39,511 nucleotides of DNA from Pseudobutyrivibrio sp. (GCA_021442555.1 JABUSV010000046.1:1-39511); one strand, 5' to 3'. Counted from the stretch's first letter, positions 1 through 7,761 are shown. Notes: generated from the sequence alone by a model not told the origin. Made by a program: numbers and translations.

Positions 1-1
1 A

Positions 2-23
2 CTGTATATATGTATATATACAG
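2..23. promoter_or_regulatory. Perfect AT-rich palindrome at window edge
   Basis: Two perfect 10-base arms, CTGTATATAT and ATATATACAG, flank a central GT. No T-run follows, so it is not a good Rho-independent terminator. It could be a regulator-binding dyad or the 3' end structure of a transcript from outside the window. It lies about 160 bases upstream of the first gene. Confidence 0.35.
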
Positions 24-88
24 GATATGAACAGGTATGTCAACTCTTTAATAAAACCAGCAAAAAAAGCCATCCTAATAAAGATATA

Positions 89-116
89 TAAACAAATGTG
101 CATTATCCTCCGATAT
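89..116 (+). promoter_or_regulatory. Candidate sigma-28 (SigD/FliA-type) promoter
   Basis: TAAA at 89-92 and CCGATAT at 110-116 resemble the motility sigma factor consensus (TAAA, about 15 bases, GCCGATAW). The spacer is one base longer than ideal and the first G of the -10 is replaced by T. It is placed to transcribe the EF-hand-like gene that starts at 185. If real, that gene belongs to the motility regulon. Confidence 0.4.
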
Positions 117-124
117 AGATAATA

Positions 125-145
125 CCCCAAAACGGATTTTAGGGG
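125..145 (+). other. 5' UTR hairpin
   Basis: CCCCAAAA and TTTTaGGGG form a stem with a 4-base loop (CGGA) and one bulged A, between the candidate promoter and the SD of the first gene. No clean T-run follows. It may stabilise the leader or be a weak pause site. Confidence 0.35.
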
Positions 146-184
146 CGTTTCTGTTGATAATCATTAGGTCAAGGAGGACAAAGC

Positions 185-1333
185 ATGATTATTGAATCAA
201 GTAAAGTGGGCATGTCAAGCTCGCGATCCTATTTTCACTACGAAAATAAGGAGACAGTTTCCTTAGAGGTTTTAGGAGGCAAAGATGCAGTAGAACTCTA
301 TATCTCAGATGCATCCAAGACAAAACTAGAACAGTTGAAAGAAGCCAGTGTAAAAATCAAAGAAGAGGAAAAGGAAGCTGAAAAGCAGCGAAAGGAAGAT
401 GAAGCAAAAAATGCTATTGCAACTCTTCAACAACTGCCAGTACAGGACAAGGGACAGGCACCATTAGCAGCTCCAATCGAGGATGCGAAAATCACCATGC
501 TCAAGCGTATTCTTGCATTACTTAACGGCAAAGAATACAAAGATGTCAAGGACATGGGTAAAACAATAAGAACTGTGAACGGGTCGGTTCAGCCGATTTC
601 AGAGATTAAGTCATTGGGCAAACCTGTCAAGCTTGCAGAAGGTGTAAATCTTAATCTGAGAAGTGGAACTACGTGGACAAGAGCAATCGCTCAATCCAGC
701 TTTGTATCAGAGTCAGAGGTTACAACCTTTAGTTCAACGGGGGTTGCTAAGACCGCTGACGGACGACAGATAAGCTTTAACATCGATGTGGAGATGAGCA
801 GGTCGTTTGAATCCTACATGGAGTCGGTAACGATGGAGAGTATTTTTAAGGATCCATTAACCATCAACGTAGATTCTAATGTGGCATCCATATCTGACAT
901 GAAGTTTAGATTTGATATCGATGCAGACGGAAAAGAAGAATATATCTCCATGGCAAATAATAATAGCCGGTTTCTGGCCCTGGATAAGAATGGCGATGGA
1001 ATTGTAAATGATGGCTCAGAGCTGTTTGGAGCAAGAACAGGTGATGGCTTTAAAGAACTGGCAGAATACGACGAGGACAAAAACGGTTGGATAGACGAAG
1101 CAGACTCAATATTTAACAAGCTGTTTCTTTGGACCAAGGATGAGGATGGCAACGACATTAAGACATATCTGAAAGATGCCGATGTTGGCGCCATTTATTT
1201 AGGAAATGTCAATACTGATTTTTCTATAAAAAATGCAATTAACCAGACTAATGGACAGATTTGTTCTACTGGAATATACCTCAAGGAATCTGGTGGTGTA
1301 GGAACTGTGCAGCACGTAGATCTGGCATTATAA
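185..1333 (+). CDS. Uncharacterised protein with EF-hand-like calcium-binding loops
   Basis: 382 residues, no signal peptide and no membrane segment. Residues about 45-80 are a charged, Lys/Glu-rich probable coiled coil. The C-terminal third carries three Asp-rich loops of the DxDxDG type: about 244 (DIDADG), 267 (DKNGDG) and 296 (DEDKNGWIDEAD). The last fits a 12-residue EF-hand loop. The N-terminus has a short Ser-rich motif (MSSSRSYF). SD AAGGAGG lies 5-10 bases before the ATG. It is monocistronic, since a terminator follows at once. The upstream sigma-28-like promoter suggests a link to motility or surface life. I do not recognise a characterised family. Calcium binding is inferred from the loops only. 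Confidence 0.75.
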   Translation: MIIESSKVGMSSSRSYFHYENKETVSLEVLGGKDAVELYISDASKTKLEQLKEASVKIKEEEKEAEKQRKEDEAKNAIATLQQLPVQDKGQAPLAAPIEDAKITMLKRILALLNGKEYKDVKDMGKTIRTVNGSVQPISEIKSLGKPVKLAEGVNLNLRSGTTWTRAIAQSSFVSESEVTTFSSTGVAKTADGRQISFNIDVEMSRSFESYMESVTMESIFKDPLTINVDSNVASISDMKFRFDIDADGKEEYISMANNNSRFLALDKNGDGIVNDGSELFGARTGDGFKELAEYDEDKNGWIDEADSIFNKLFLWTKDEDGNDIKTYLKDADVGAIYLGNVNTDFSIKNAINQTNGQICSTGIYLKESGGVGTVQHVDLAL

Positions 1334-1345
1334 CCTGGACATATC

Positions 1346-1377
1346 AAGGCGAGTATTTTTACTCGCCTTATATTTTT
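1346..1377 (+). terminator. Rho-independent terminator
   Basis: AAGGCGAGT and ACTCGCCTT pair perfectly around a 6-base loop and are followed by ATATTTTT. It ends the EF-hand-like gene and separates it from the kinase gene. Confidence 0.85.
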
Positions 1378-1434
1378 GCCTCGCATTTAAAATACATGTC
1401 TATTATAATAAGAAAGCATGCGAAGGAGTGTAAT

Positions 1435-2727
1435 GTGATTTATTTTATAGAAAATATCATTAACTATATTATCTATATTTGTATTCTAAGTTACGGATAT
1501 AAACTGACGGTTCGTAAGAATAGTATATGCGTTTTTATGTCAGGTATATCGGTACTGACAGGCGCAGCTGCAAACATATATCTTGGCTATAATAATCCAC
1601 TAGTATATATAGCATGGAGCATGGCTTCTATTTTATTATTATATAATGGTTCTATTATAAGGAATGCATTAATCAGTTTGGGAATAATGTATTTTACGGG
1701 CATGATAGATACCTTCAGCTTGACGTTAATACAAATAATACATATTGGAACAGGTGTAGATGCCACAAAACTTCAATGGTGGATGGAGACGGCTTATATA
1801 TTATCTTTTATCTTATATGTAGCCATATACAGATTGATTTTGAAAAATAGCAACGTATATTTAGGTGAAATCAAGCTTAAGTATAAGATTGCACTGTTGA
1901 TACAACTGAGAATTTTCCAAATGTTTTATAATCTTGTATTTGGCTTTTTTCAGATTAATCATGAGAGATATAGTACGGATGCATATTTGATATTTATAAC
2001 AAGTATTATTGGAGCTTACTATGCAATCTTTCACACATTGCAGCTGGCAGTAAGTAACACAGTGTCAGCTTCGCAAGTTGTCGAACTTGAAAAATATACT
2101 ATAATGCAAAAACAACAGTATGAATATCAGCTTAAAACAGATATTGAGTTAAGAAAATTAAGACATGATTTATCGAATCATCTTGGAGTAATTAGAGAAC
2201 TAATATATGACAATAAGTTAGATGAAAGTAAACGATATATTGATTCACTGTTGGAGGCTAAGGAAGTTTGTAACACTAAATATTATACAGGAGACAGTTT
2301 CTTGGATGTACTTGTAAAATATTATGCCTTCCTGTGCGAGACGGGTGAAATCACATTCGAGATTAAGGGCCATCTAAATGAAGAACTTATGCTTGAAATT
2401 ATAGATATGACGACTCTTATTGGCAATGCTTTGCAAAATGCATTAGAAGCAGCCTTAGAGGCGGATGTCCGTGAGATACACCTAGAGCTTGCTGATCACA
2501 GAAAGGAAGTATTTATTATTATTTCAAATACATGTAAAGATATTGTTGATGTAGATAAGAATTTTTGCCAGTCTAGCAAGACGGATAAAAAACGACATGG
2601 ATTCGGATTAAAGAATATTAATGGCGTTATAGAAAAATATGATGGTGAATATTACATTAATACACTTAATGATAATGGTATTAATTGGTTTAACATGACG
2701 TTGATTATACCTAAAGGGGAAAAATGA
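1435..2727 (+). CDS. AgrC-like sensor histidine kinase (GHKL ATPase)
   Basis: The ORF track starts at 1261 inside the previous gene, which is unlikely. A GTG at 1435 has an ideal SD (AAGGAG, 6 bases away) and lies downstream of the terminator, giving 430 residues. The N-terminal half has about six hydrophobic segments (roughly residues 5-210), as in peptide-sensing kinases. The HisKA-like helix carries RHDLSNH, with the first His as likely phospho-acceptor. The GHKL domain has an N-box (GNALQNALEAAL) and a late G-box (HGFGLKNI). It overlaps the LytTR regulator by ATGA, so the two form a pair. The signal is unknown, and no AgrD-like propeptide is visible nearby. Confidence 0.85.
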   Translation: MIYFIENIINYIIYICILSYGYKLTVRKNSICVFMSGISVLTGAAANIYLGYNNPLVYIAWSMASILLLYNGSIIRNALISLGIMYFTGMIDTFSLTLIQIIHIGTGVDATKLQWWMETAYILSFILYVAIYRLILKNSNVYLGEIKLKYKIALLIQLRIFQMFYNLVFGFFQINHERYSTDAYLIFITSIIGAYYAIFHTLQLAVSNTVSASQVVELEKYTIMQKQQYEYQLKTDIELRKLRHDLSNHLGVIRELIYDNKLDESKRYIDSLLEAKEVCNTKYYTGDSFLDVLVKYYAFLCETGEITFEIKGHLNEELMLEIIDMTTLIGNALQNALEAALEADVREIHLELADHRKEVFIIISNTCKDIVDVDKNFCQSSKTDKKRHGFGLKNINGVIEKYDGEYYINTLNDNGINWFNMTLIIPKGEK

Positions 2728-3428
2728 GAATACTAGTTGTGGATGATGAGTCCATTTGGAGAGACATAATTAAAGGAAATATAATTTCATATCTTGCCAA
2801 TATTGGATTGGAAGCTAGAATAGATTGCTGTAAAGACGCAAGTTTTATTGAAAGAATTAAGTTATATGATCTGATATATTTGGATATTGAACTTGATGAT
2901 GAGGTTGATGGATTTGAGTTAGCAGAGCAAATAAATAATAGTGATTTTGAAGGTAAGGTAGTGTTTATAACTTCACACACAGAATGGGCTAGATATGGGT
3001 ATCGAGTAAATGCCTTTAGATATGTTCAAAAGAATAACAAGGAAGAGCTTGAAGAATCAATAGAGGCCTATCTTGCGACAAAACATACTAAAACATATAT
3101 CACTTGTAAGACCAAACTAGGAGAAACTAAAACCGTTGAGACAGACAAAATAGAGTATGTTGAAAGCATAAATCGCCATATAGAATACAGCCTTATGAAT
3201 AGTATAAAGTTGTATGGTACTGGAACACTGGCAAATGTTCTGGAAGAACTGGAAAACAGAGGTTTCTGCCAGGTGCACAGATCTTATATTGTTAATTTCT
3301 GTAACACCAAACATATAAAACGAAGAGGTATTATGCTTAGCAGCGGTATAATTATTCCAGTAGGACGAACCTACTATAATGAGGTGAAGGAAAAATATGC
3401 TTATTGGAGACTGAAAAATGAAACTTGA
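2724..3428 (+). CDS. LytTR-family response regulator
   Basis: 234 residues. The receiver domain (about 1-120) has the acidic pair VVDDE at 6-9 and phospho-acceptor Asp54 in IYLDIEL. The C-terminal LytTR DNA-binding domain (about 128-230) has the typical EYVESINRHIEY and CQVHRSYIVN blocks. Its start overlaps the kinase stop by 4 bases, implying translational coupling. LytTR proteins bind direct repeats about two helical turns apart. Such a repeat lies right after this gene, upstream of the peptidoglycan-binding gene, which is therefore the best candidate target. Confidence 0.9.
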   Translation: MRILVVDDESIWRDIIKGNIISYLANIGLEARIDCCKDASFIERIKLYDLIYLDIELDDEVDGFELAEQINNSDFEGKVVFITSHTEWARYGYRVNAFRYVQKNNKEELEESIEAYLATKHTKTYITCKTKLGETKTVETDKIEYVESINRHIEYSLMNSIKLYGTGTLANVLEELENRGFCQVHRSYIVNFCNTKHIKRRGIMLSSGIIIPVGRTYYNEVKEKYAYWRLKNET

Positions 3429-3430
3429 CC

Positions 3431-3466
3431 ATGTTGTTTAGACGTATTTTATGTCGTTCAGACATG
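3431..3466 (+). promoter_or_regulatory. Candidate LytTR operator (direct repeat)
   Basis: Two 16-base imperfect copies (12 of 16 identical) start at 3431 and 3451. Their cores GTTTAG (3436) and GTTCAG (3456) match the GTTNRK core of LytTR sites, exactly 20 bases apart. The flanking part of the consensus is poor. The site is about 25 bases upstream of the -35-like TTGTGG of the next gene, a position suited to activation. Confidence 0.4.
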
Positions 3467-3481
3467 AATTATGGGCATTAT

Positions 3482-3518
3482 ATATACGTTGTGGTATAAC
3501 TTCAAGTGATATTGTTAT
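3482..3518 (+). promoter_or_regulatory. Candidate promoter with element shared with the ldh promoter
   Basis: ATATACGTTGT, 6 bases, ACTTCAA occurs here and, with identical spacing, at 6502-6525 upstream of the lactate dehydrogenase gene. TTGTGG (3489-3494) and TGTTAT (3513-3518) can serve as -35 and -10 with an 18-base spacer. It would transcribe the gene starting at 3543 and the two lipoprotein genes behind it. Confidence 0.45.
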
Positions 3519-3542
3519 TACTGTATACAAAGGAGGAGAATA

Positions 3543-4844
3543 ATGTCAGTATCATTTGGGAGTTGGGATTCTATTGGAATGCCCAAAAGACTTAAGAATC
3601 CAACCAGTGGGATTAATACAAATCAGGTAAGCAGTATTTCGAATGCACAACTTGAAAAGAATAATAGCACTGGAGTATCAGACAGAGCAGTAGTTCTTGA
3701 TTTATCAAAGGATTATGTAGCGCCAAAGGCTTCAGCACAGGTTATTGCAAAAGCAGCAGCCGTTACAACGCAAAGAACATTGAAAGTAGGTTCTTCCGGT
3801 GATGATGTTAGGCAACTTCAGTCTAATCTTAGTAAGTTAGGCTATAGTGTAGGAACACCAGATGGAAAGTATGGAAATGGAACCAAAAATGCAGTGATCT
3901 CGTTTCAAAAAACATTTGGGCTATCAGCAGATGGAATAGCAGGAAAAATGACTTTAGATGCAGTAGCTACGGCTTTAAACAGACAAAATAACGGTATATT
4001 GGCCAAAGGACAAATAAGTAATAATGTTAAAACATTACAAGAAAATCTGATTAAGTTAGGGTTTTTGTCTGGTAAAGCGGATGGAGCTTTTGGTACAAAC
4101 ACAGAAAATGCTGTTAAGGCGTTTCAACGAAAATATAATTTGACAGCTGATGGTCTGGCTGGCCAGACAACTTTAAAGAAAATAAATGAACTGATTAAAA
4201 ATCTCGGCAAGCCTTCTATACCAACAAAGCCAATAAACGGGGTATATACTCCTATAAATAACGGAAGTAAGCTTACACTTCCTAATCCTGGAGATAAGAT
4301 TACTGTTTCGCTTGGAACAGATAAAAATGATGTAAAAGCAGAGGTAAAGAAGGATAATTGCTGGACATTGGAGTACTCTATTGCAGGTTGTAGAAAAAAT
4401 TACCCAAATCAACCATGCTTGAAAAGGTTAGAATCAGCTATTAGCAAGTTTTCATATAATGAAGGCAGTCAGGATTTACTAAAGTTACAAGTGCCTGGTA
4501 TAGGTGAATGTTATGCAGGTGCAATGGTTGAAGGCTTTGCTAATATAGGGGATGTTGTGGAAGTGACGCTTGATAATAATACCAGGTTCAATTTTATGAT
4601 ATTAGACACCAAGTCTGTTACACATCCATCATCAGATTTGATTGACAATAATCAGTGTCAGATTAAAGGTATCGGCCACGGATATATGAGTGATAATAAC
4701 AGTAAGGTGCAGTTGAGCATATGTGAGTTTATTACATCACAATCTTTGAGTGGGAAATATAGTGCGAAGGATTATCCTAGTGGATCATTTTTAACTGACA
4801 GACATGTGACTAGTGCCCAGATAATAGGACATGCAAACATATAA
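3543..4844 (+). CDS. Protein with two peptidoglycan-binding (PG_binding_1) domains
   Basis: 433 residues. Two PG_binding_1 repeats are clear at about 79-145 (GDDVRQLQSNLSKLGY ... FGLSADGIAG) and 155-217 (VKTLQENLIKLGF ... YNLTADGLAG). A Pro-rich linker follows, then a C-terminal domain (about 245-400). That domain contains GDVVEVTLDN and a late CEFI strand and resembles, from memory, a small beta-barrel domain found at the end of some Firmicute phage or wall-associated proteins. There is no Sec signal peptide, although the domains imply a wall target. Export by a non-Sec route or after lysis is possible. SD AAAGGAGGAG precedes the ATG. It is first in an operon with two lipoproteins. No catalytic domain is recognised. 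Confidence 0.8.
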   Translation: MSVSFGSWDSIGMPKRLKNPTSGINTNQVSSISNAQLEKNNSTGVSDRAVVLDLSKDYVAPKASAQVIAKAAAVTTQRTLKVGSSGDDVRQLQSNLSKLGYSVGTPDGKYGNGTKNAVISFQKTFGLSADGIAGKMTLDAVATALNRQNNGILAKGQISNNVKTLQENLIKLGFLSGKADGAFGTNTENAVKAFQRKYNLTADGLAGQTTLKKINELIKNLGKPSIPTKPINGVYTPINNGSKLTLPNPGDKITVSLGTDKNDVKAEVKKDNCWTLEYSIAGCRKNYPNQPCLKRLESAISKFSYNEGSQDLLKLQVPGIGECYAGAMVEGFANIGDVVEVTLDNNTRFNFMILDTKSVTHPSSDLIDNNQCQIKGIGHGYMSDNNSKVQLSICEFITSQSLSGKYSAKDYPSGSFLTDRHVTSAQIIGHANI

Positions 4845-5845
4845 TGGAGACAAAGGATTTGAATAGAAGTATTACTAATAGGTTAAAGAAAGCCGCTTTG
4901 TCAGGACTGATATTGATATGTTTTACTGGATGTGGCAAGGAATCAATATCTGATAATCCTGATATAGAGATTACATTTGAGGATAATGCGGAAAAAATCG
5001 ATAATGTTAAAGAAACAGACCCAAGTACTTCATTGATTGATTTTCAATCGCTTGGAGTACAAGAATTTGATTATACAGATAACTTTACGCTAGATGAAGA
5101 CCTAAAATCAGCACTGGAAAATCTAGCCTTGTCTTATGATTCATTTGATGAACAAGAGGTTCAAACATCTCAATGGAAAGAGTGGTTTATTTCAAAGTAC
5201 ATTTGTAATTCAAGGTATTCATTTGAATATCTGAATCAAGTAGCAGAGGAGAATAATGGCCTTATTGATGTAGACAATATCAACTACATGAATTATTCTC
5301 TGACAGGTGTAGAATCTGATTTTTCAGATGTTGTAAATGAACCTGTAGACAGCTATCAGAGCTCAAGTGGTGTAAGCAGAGGATTTATTACTGATTACAG
5401 TTGTACTCAGACAATAGATGGATATGATATTTCAGGTACCATGGAAGTATCTTATGATGGAAGTGATGCTGTATTATATAGGGAGATTAATGCCAAGTTA
5501 AAGAAAAATCCATACAGCTGTTTTGACGGTTACAGTATCATATTTCTAACTACGCAGAATATGGCAACACCAGTGACTGAACCTAAGCTATGCGAGTTTG
5601 TAGGTGGATGCTATTTAGACAGCATCAATGAGGAAACAAGAGTATGCACATTTGAAGTTTTTGGAGCTGATGAAGAACTGCCTATGGCACATTTTGTAGA
5701 GATCGATTTATCCGATTCTGAGGAAATGTACAACTATGTGTGTGAAAATGCAGGGAAGGATATGCGAATACAGTTTGAGTATTCTGGTGGAGTAACAGGA
5801 ATGATTGATGCTTGTCAGGCAAAAACGATTACATTAGTTGAATAA
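4844..5845 (+). CDS. Putative lipoprotein of unknown function
   Basis: 333 residues. A basic N-terminus (RLKKAALS) and hydrophobic stretch end in FTGC, a lipobox with Cys30 as the lipidated residue. The rest is acidic, with no family I recognise. A middle part (about 180-300) looks beta-rich. Its ATG overlaps the preceding TAA by one base (TAATG), so it is translationally coupled to the peptidoglycan-binding gene. Location is predicted to be the outer face of the membrane. Function is unknown. Confidence 0.75.
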   Translation: METKDLNRSITNRLKKAALSGLILICFTGCGKESISDNPDIEITFEDNAEKIDNVKETDPSTSLIDFQSLGVQEFDYTDNFTLDEDLKSALENLALSYDSFDEQEVQTSQWKEWFISKYICNSRYSFEYLNQVAEENNGLIDVDNINYMNYSLTGVESDFSDVVNEPVDSYQSSSGVSRGFITDYSCTQTIDGYDISGTMEVSYDGSDAVLYREINAKLKKNPYSCFDGYSIIFLTTQNMATPVTEPKLCEFVGGCYLDSINEETRVCTFEVFGADEELPMAHFVEIDLSDSEEMYNYVCENAGKDMRIQFEYSGGVTGMIDACQAKTITLVE

Positions 5846-5878
5846 AAACACAGAGGCGGTCGTTGGGGAAAACGGAGT

Positions 5879-6400
5879 ATGAAAGATAGAAAATGTCTAT
5901 TAATGTCTTTAATAATGATATTATTGGTTTTTGTGGGTTGCAAAGACAATAGTGACGTAGCAGATGTAAAACCTGACATAATAATATCTAATGAAATAGC
6001 AGATGTGCCTGCGGCAGATTCAGATAATAATGCGGCTATGAAGTCAAATAAAGATAAGGCTAAAGTCATATATGACGAAGCAAAAAAGGCATATGACAAG
6101 GCTGGAGAACTGGCCAAGTCAGGTATTACCAGTGATATGGTAGAGGCGACGGCAAATCAGTATGAAATTGCGGACAAATGCCTAAATGATATATGGGCTA
6201 TACTAAAGGAAGAACTGTCGGCTGATGACTATTCAGTTGTTTTGGAAGAGCAGCGTGCATGGAATAAAACAAAAGAGGATACAGCAAAGCAGGCTTGTGA
6301 TGAGTATGGAGAATGTTCTTTTGCTACAGTGGCATATAGTGATACGTTAGCTACCATGACAATGGACAGATGCTTAGAGTTGATTTTATACTTAGAATAA
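5879..6400 (+). CDS. Lipoprotein with LprI-like (DUF1311) lysozyme-inhibitor domain
   Basis: 173 residues. The signal peptide ends in FVGC with Cys21 as the lipidated residue. Residues about 90-170 match the DUF1311/LprI pattern: CLNDIWAILKEELSADD, then LEEQRAWNKTKED, then paired cysteines and a final LELI helix. Characterised LprI proteins bind and inhibit lysozyme, so protection of the wall against host or competitor muramidases is possible. An Ala/Lys/Asp-rich helix (about 50-85) precedes the domain. It is last in the operon, 33 bases after the previous stop, and is followed by a strong terminator. Confidence 0.8.
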   Translation: MKDRKCLLMSLIMILLVFVGCKDNSDVADVKPDIIISNEIADVPAADSDNNAAMKSNKDKAKVIYDEAKKAYDKAGELAKSGITSDMVEATANQYEIADKCLNDIWAILKEELSADDYSVVLEEQRAWNKTKEDTAKQACDEYGECSFATVAYSDTLATMTMDRCLELILYLE

Positions 6401-6437
6401 AACACAGAATATAACTTAAGTCGCATAAAGGGTTCTG

Positions 6438-6475
6438 GGCAATCGGATAAGTATTTTTATCTGGTTGCCTTTTTT
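6438..6475 (+). terminator. Rho-independent terminator
   Basis: GGCAATCGGATAA and TTATCTGGTTGCC pair (with one G-T) around a 6-base loop, followed by TTTTTT. It ends the peptidoglycan-binding/lipoprotein operon. Confidence 0.9.
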
Positions 6476-6490
6476 GTTGTAAAAACAACA
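6475..6490 (+). promoter_or_regulatory. Palindrome upstream of ldh, possible operator
   Basis: TGTTGT and ACAACA flank AAAA. It resembles, but does not match, the Rex redox-repressor site (TTGTTAA, 4 bases, TTAACAA). It lies 19 bases before the ldh -35 and abuts the preceding terminator's T-run. Redox control of a lactate dehydrogenase would make sense. The assignment is tentative. Confidence 0.3.
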
Positions 6491-6501
6491 TACAAAAGTA
6501 A

Positions 6502-6537
6502 ATATACGTTGTAAACTTACTTCAAAAGACATGTAAT
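6502..6537 (+). promoter_or_regulatory. Candidate ldh promoter
   Basis: TTGTAA (6509-6514), a 17-base spacer and TGTAAT (6532-6537). It contains the ATATACGTTGT-N6-ACTTCAA element also found at 3482. The leader would be about 90 bases long. Confidence 0.5.
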
Positions 6538-6634
6538 AATATAAGCAGATTTCTTGAGGAAAGATTATGAAAAGGAAGTGGCAGTAACCATTGTTGGAAA
6601 GCTTGTAATGTTTTCGTTCGTAGGAGGTGTGTAA

Positions 6635-7663
6635 ATGATTAGAGTAGCAATGTTTGATACTAAATCGTATGATGAGGATTCATTTAGAAAAAATTGTCCA
6701 GACGAAGTGGAAATTACATATTTCCCAGTAAAATTAAATAAGGATAGCGTAATTCTTGCCAATGGGTTTGATGCTGTATGTACTTTTGTAAATGATACTG
6801 TAGATGAGGAAGTGGCAAATAAGCTTTATGATTACGGGGTTAAAATGATTGCCTTAAGATGTGCAGGTTTTGATAGTATAGATGTGAAAGCTTGCTATGA
6901 AAAGATTTGCGTGGTTAGAGTTCCTGCTTATTCACCAGAAGCAATTGCAGAGCATGCAATTGCCCTTCTTATGACTTCCGTAAGGAGGATTCACAAGGCA
7001 TACAACAGAACCAAAGAATTCAACTTTAGTTTAAATAATCTGGTGGGATTCAATCTTTATGGAAAGACTGTGGGGGTAATAGGAACAGGTAAGATTGGAA
7101 AAGCTTTTATCAACATCTGCAATGGATTTGGAATGAGAGTACTGGCATATGATAAATTCCCTTCTGAGGGAATAAAGGCTGAGTATGTTTCGTTGGATGA
7201 ACTATTAGCCCAAAGTGACATTATCTCACTACATTGTCCGTTGACTGATGAAAATACGCATATGATAAACAATGGTACAATTGCAAAGATGAAAAAGGGT
7301 GTGATTATTCTAAACACGTCGCGTGGTGGACTTATCAATGCAAATGATTTAGTTGATGGAATAAAGTCCAGACAGATTGGCGCTGCTTGTATGGATGTTT
7401 ATGAGGAAGAAGGAGATTTGTTCTTCAATGATAAATCAGGACATATTCTTGACGATGATGTTATGGCAAGGCTTCTTACAATGCCAAATGTAATAGTGAC
7501 ATCCCATCAGGCTTTTTTGACGGAGGAAGCGCTGGATAATATTTCATCTACCACAATAGATAATATTGTAAGATTTTTTAAATATGGTGAAAGGTCAAAC
7601 GAGGTATGTTACCGTTGCGAAAAGTATGACGAATGCAGCAGTAAGAGAGTAAAGGGGTGCTAA
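6635..7663 (+). CDS. D-lactate dehydrogenase (D-2-hydroxyacid dehydrogenase family)
   Basis: 342 residues. It reduces pyruvate to D-lactate with NADH in the cytoplasm. The NAD-binding fold has GTGKIG at 151-156. The catalytic triad fits D-LDH: Arg230 (NTSRGG), Glu259 (YEEEGD) and His291 (TSHQAF), with the same spacing as in lactobacillar enzymes. Normal family length is about 330. Here a short tail contains four cysteines (C-x2-C-x5-C-x7-C, residues 325-342), which is not needed for catalysis and could bind a metal or sense redox. SD GTAGGAGGTG precedes the ATG. Monocistronic. A broader 2-hydroxyacid role cannot be excluded. Confidence 0.88.
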   Translation: MIRVAMFDTKSYDEDSFRKNCPDEVEITYFPVKLNKDSVILANGFDAVCTFVNDTVDEEVANKLYDYGVKMIALRCAGFDSIDVKACYEKICVVRVPAYSPEAIAEHAIALLMTSVRRIHKAYNRTKEFNFSLNNLVGFNLYGKTVGVIGTGKIGKAFINICNGFGMRVLAYDKFPSEGIKAEYVSLDELLAQSDIISLHCPLTDENTHMINNGTIAKMKKGVIILNTSRGGLINANDLVDGIKSRQIGAACMDVYEEEGDLFFNDKSGHILDDDVMARLLTMPNVIVTSHQAFLTEEALDNISSTTIDNIVRFFKYGERSNEVCYRCEKYDECSSKRVKGC

Positions 7664-7692
7664 TAACTCAGCAAGAGTTCATTATAGTGAAG

Positions 7693-7728
7693 ATATAGTC
7701 CCACATTCATCTGGATGTGGGACTATAT
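7693..7728. terminator. Bidirectional hairpin between convergent genes
   Basis: Perfect 14-base arms (ATATAGTCCCACAT / ATGTGGGACTATAT) around an 8-base loop. T-tracts on either side are weak. It lies between ldh and the convergent small minus-strand gene and may end both transcripts. Confidence 0.7.
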
Positions 7729-7741
7729 TAATTGGTTAAAC

Positions 7742-7761
7742 CGGCAGTGTATTCACTGCCG
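7742..7761 (-). terminator. Hairpin overlapping the stop of the small gene
   Basis: CGGCAGTG and CACTGCCG pair around TATT. The hairpin spans the TGA of the minus-strand gene. The following T-run on the minus strand is short (GTTTA), so it may act together with the hairpin at 7693-7728. Confidence 0.45.

Noticed and set aside
2-23. LexA-type SOS box at the first palindrome
   Set aside because: The ends CTGTATAT/ATATACAG resemble the E. coli box, but the spacing is 6 bases too long and Firmicute LexA sites are of the GAAC-N4-GTTC type.
1261-1434. N-terminal extension of the AgrC-like kinase in the ORF track
   Set aside because: It overlaps the previous gene and its terminator. The GTG at 1435 has an ideal SD.
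3464-3499. Tiny plus-strand ORF of 11 codons that could have been an autoinducer peptide
   Set aside because: No SD, overlaps the candidate promoter, and lacks AgrD-like features.
6567-6587. Six-codon ORF upstream of ldh as a leader peptide
   Set aside because: Too short, no associated terminator hairpin, and no regulatory codon run.
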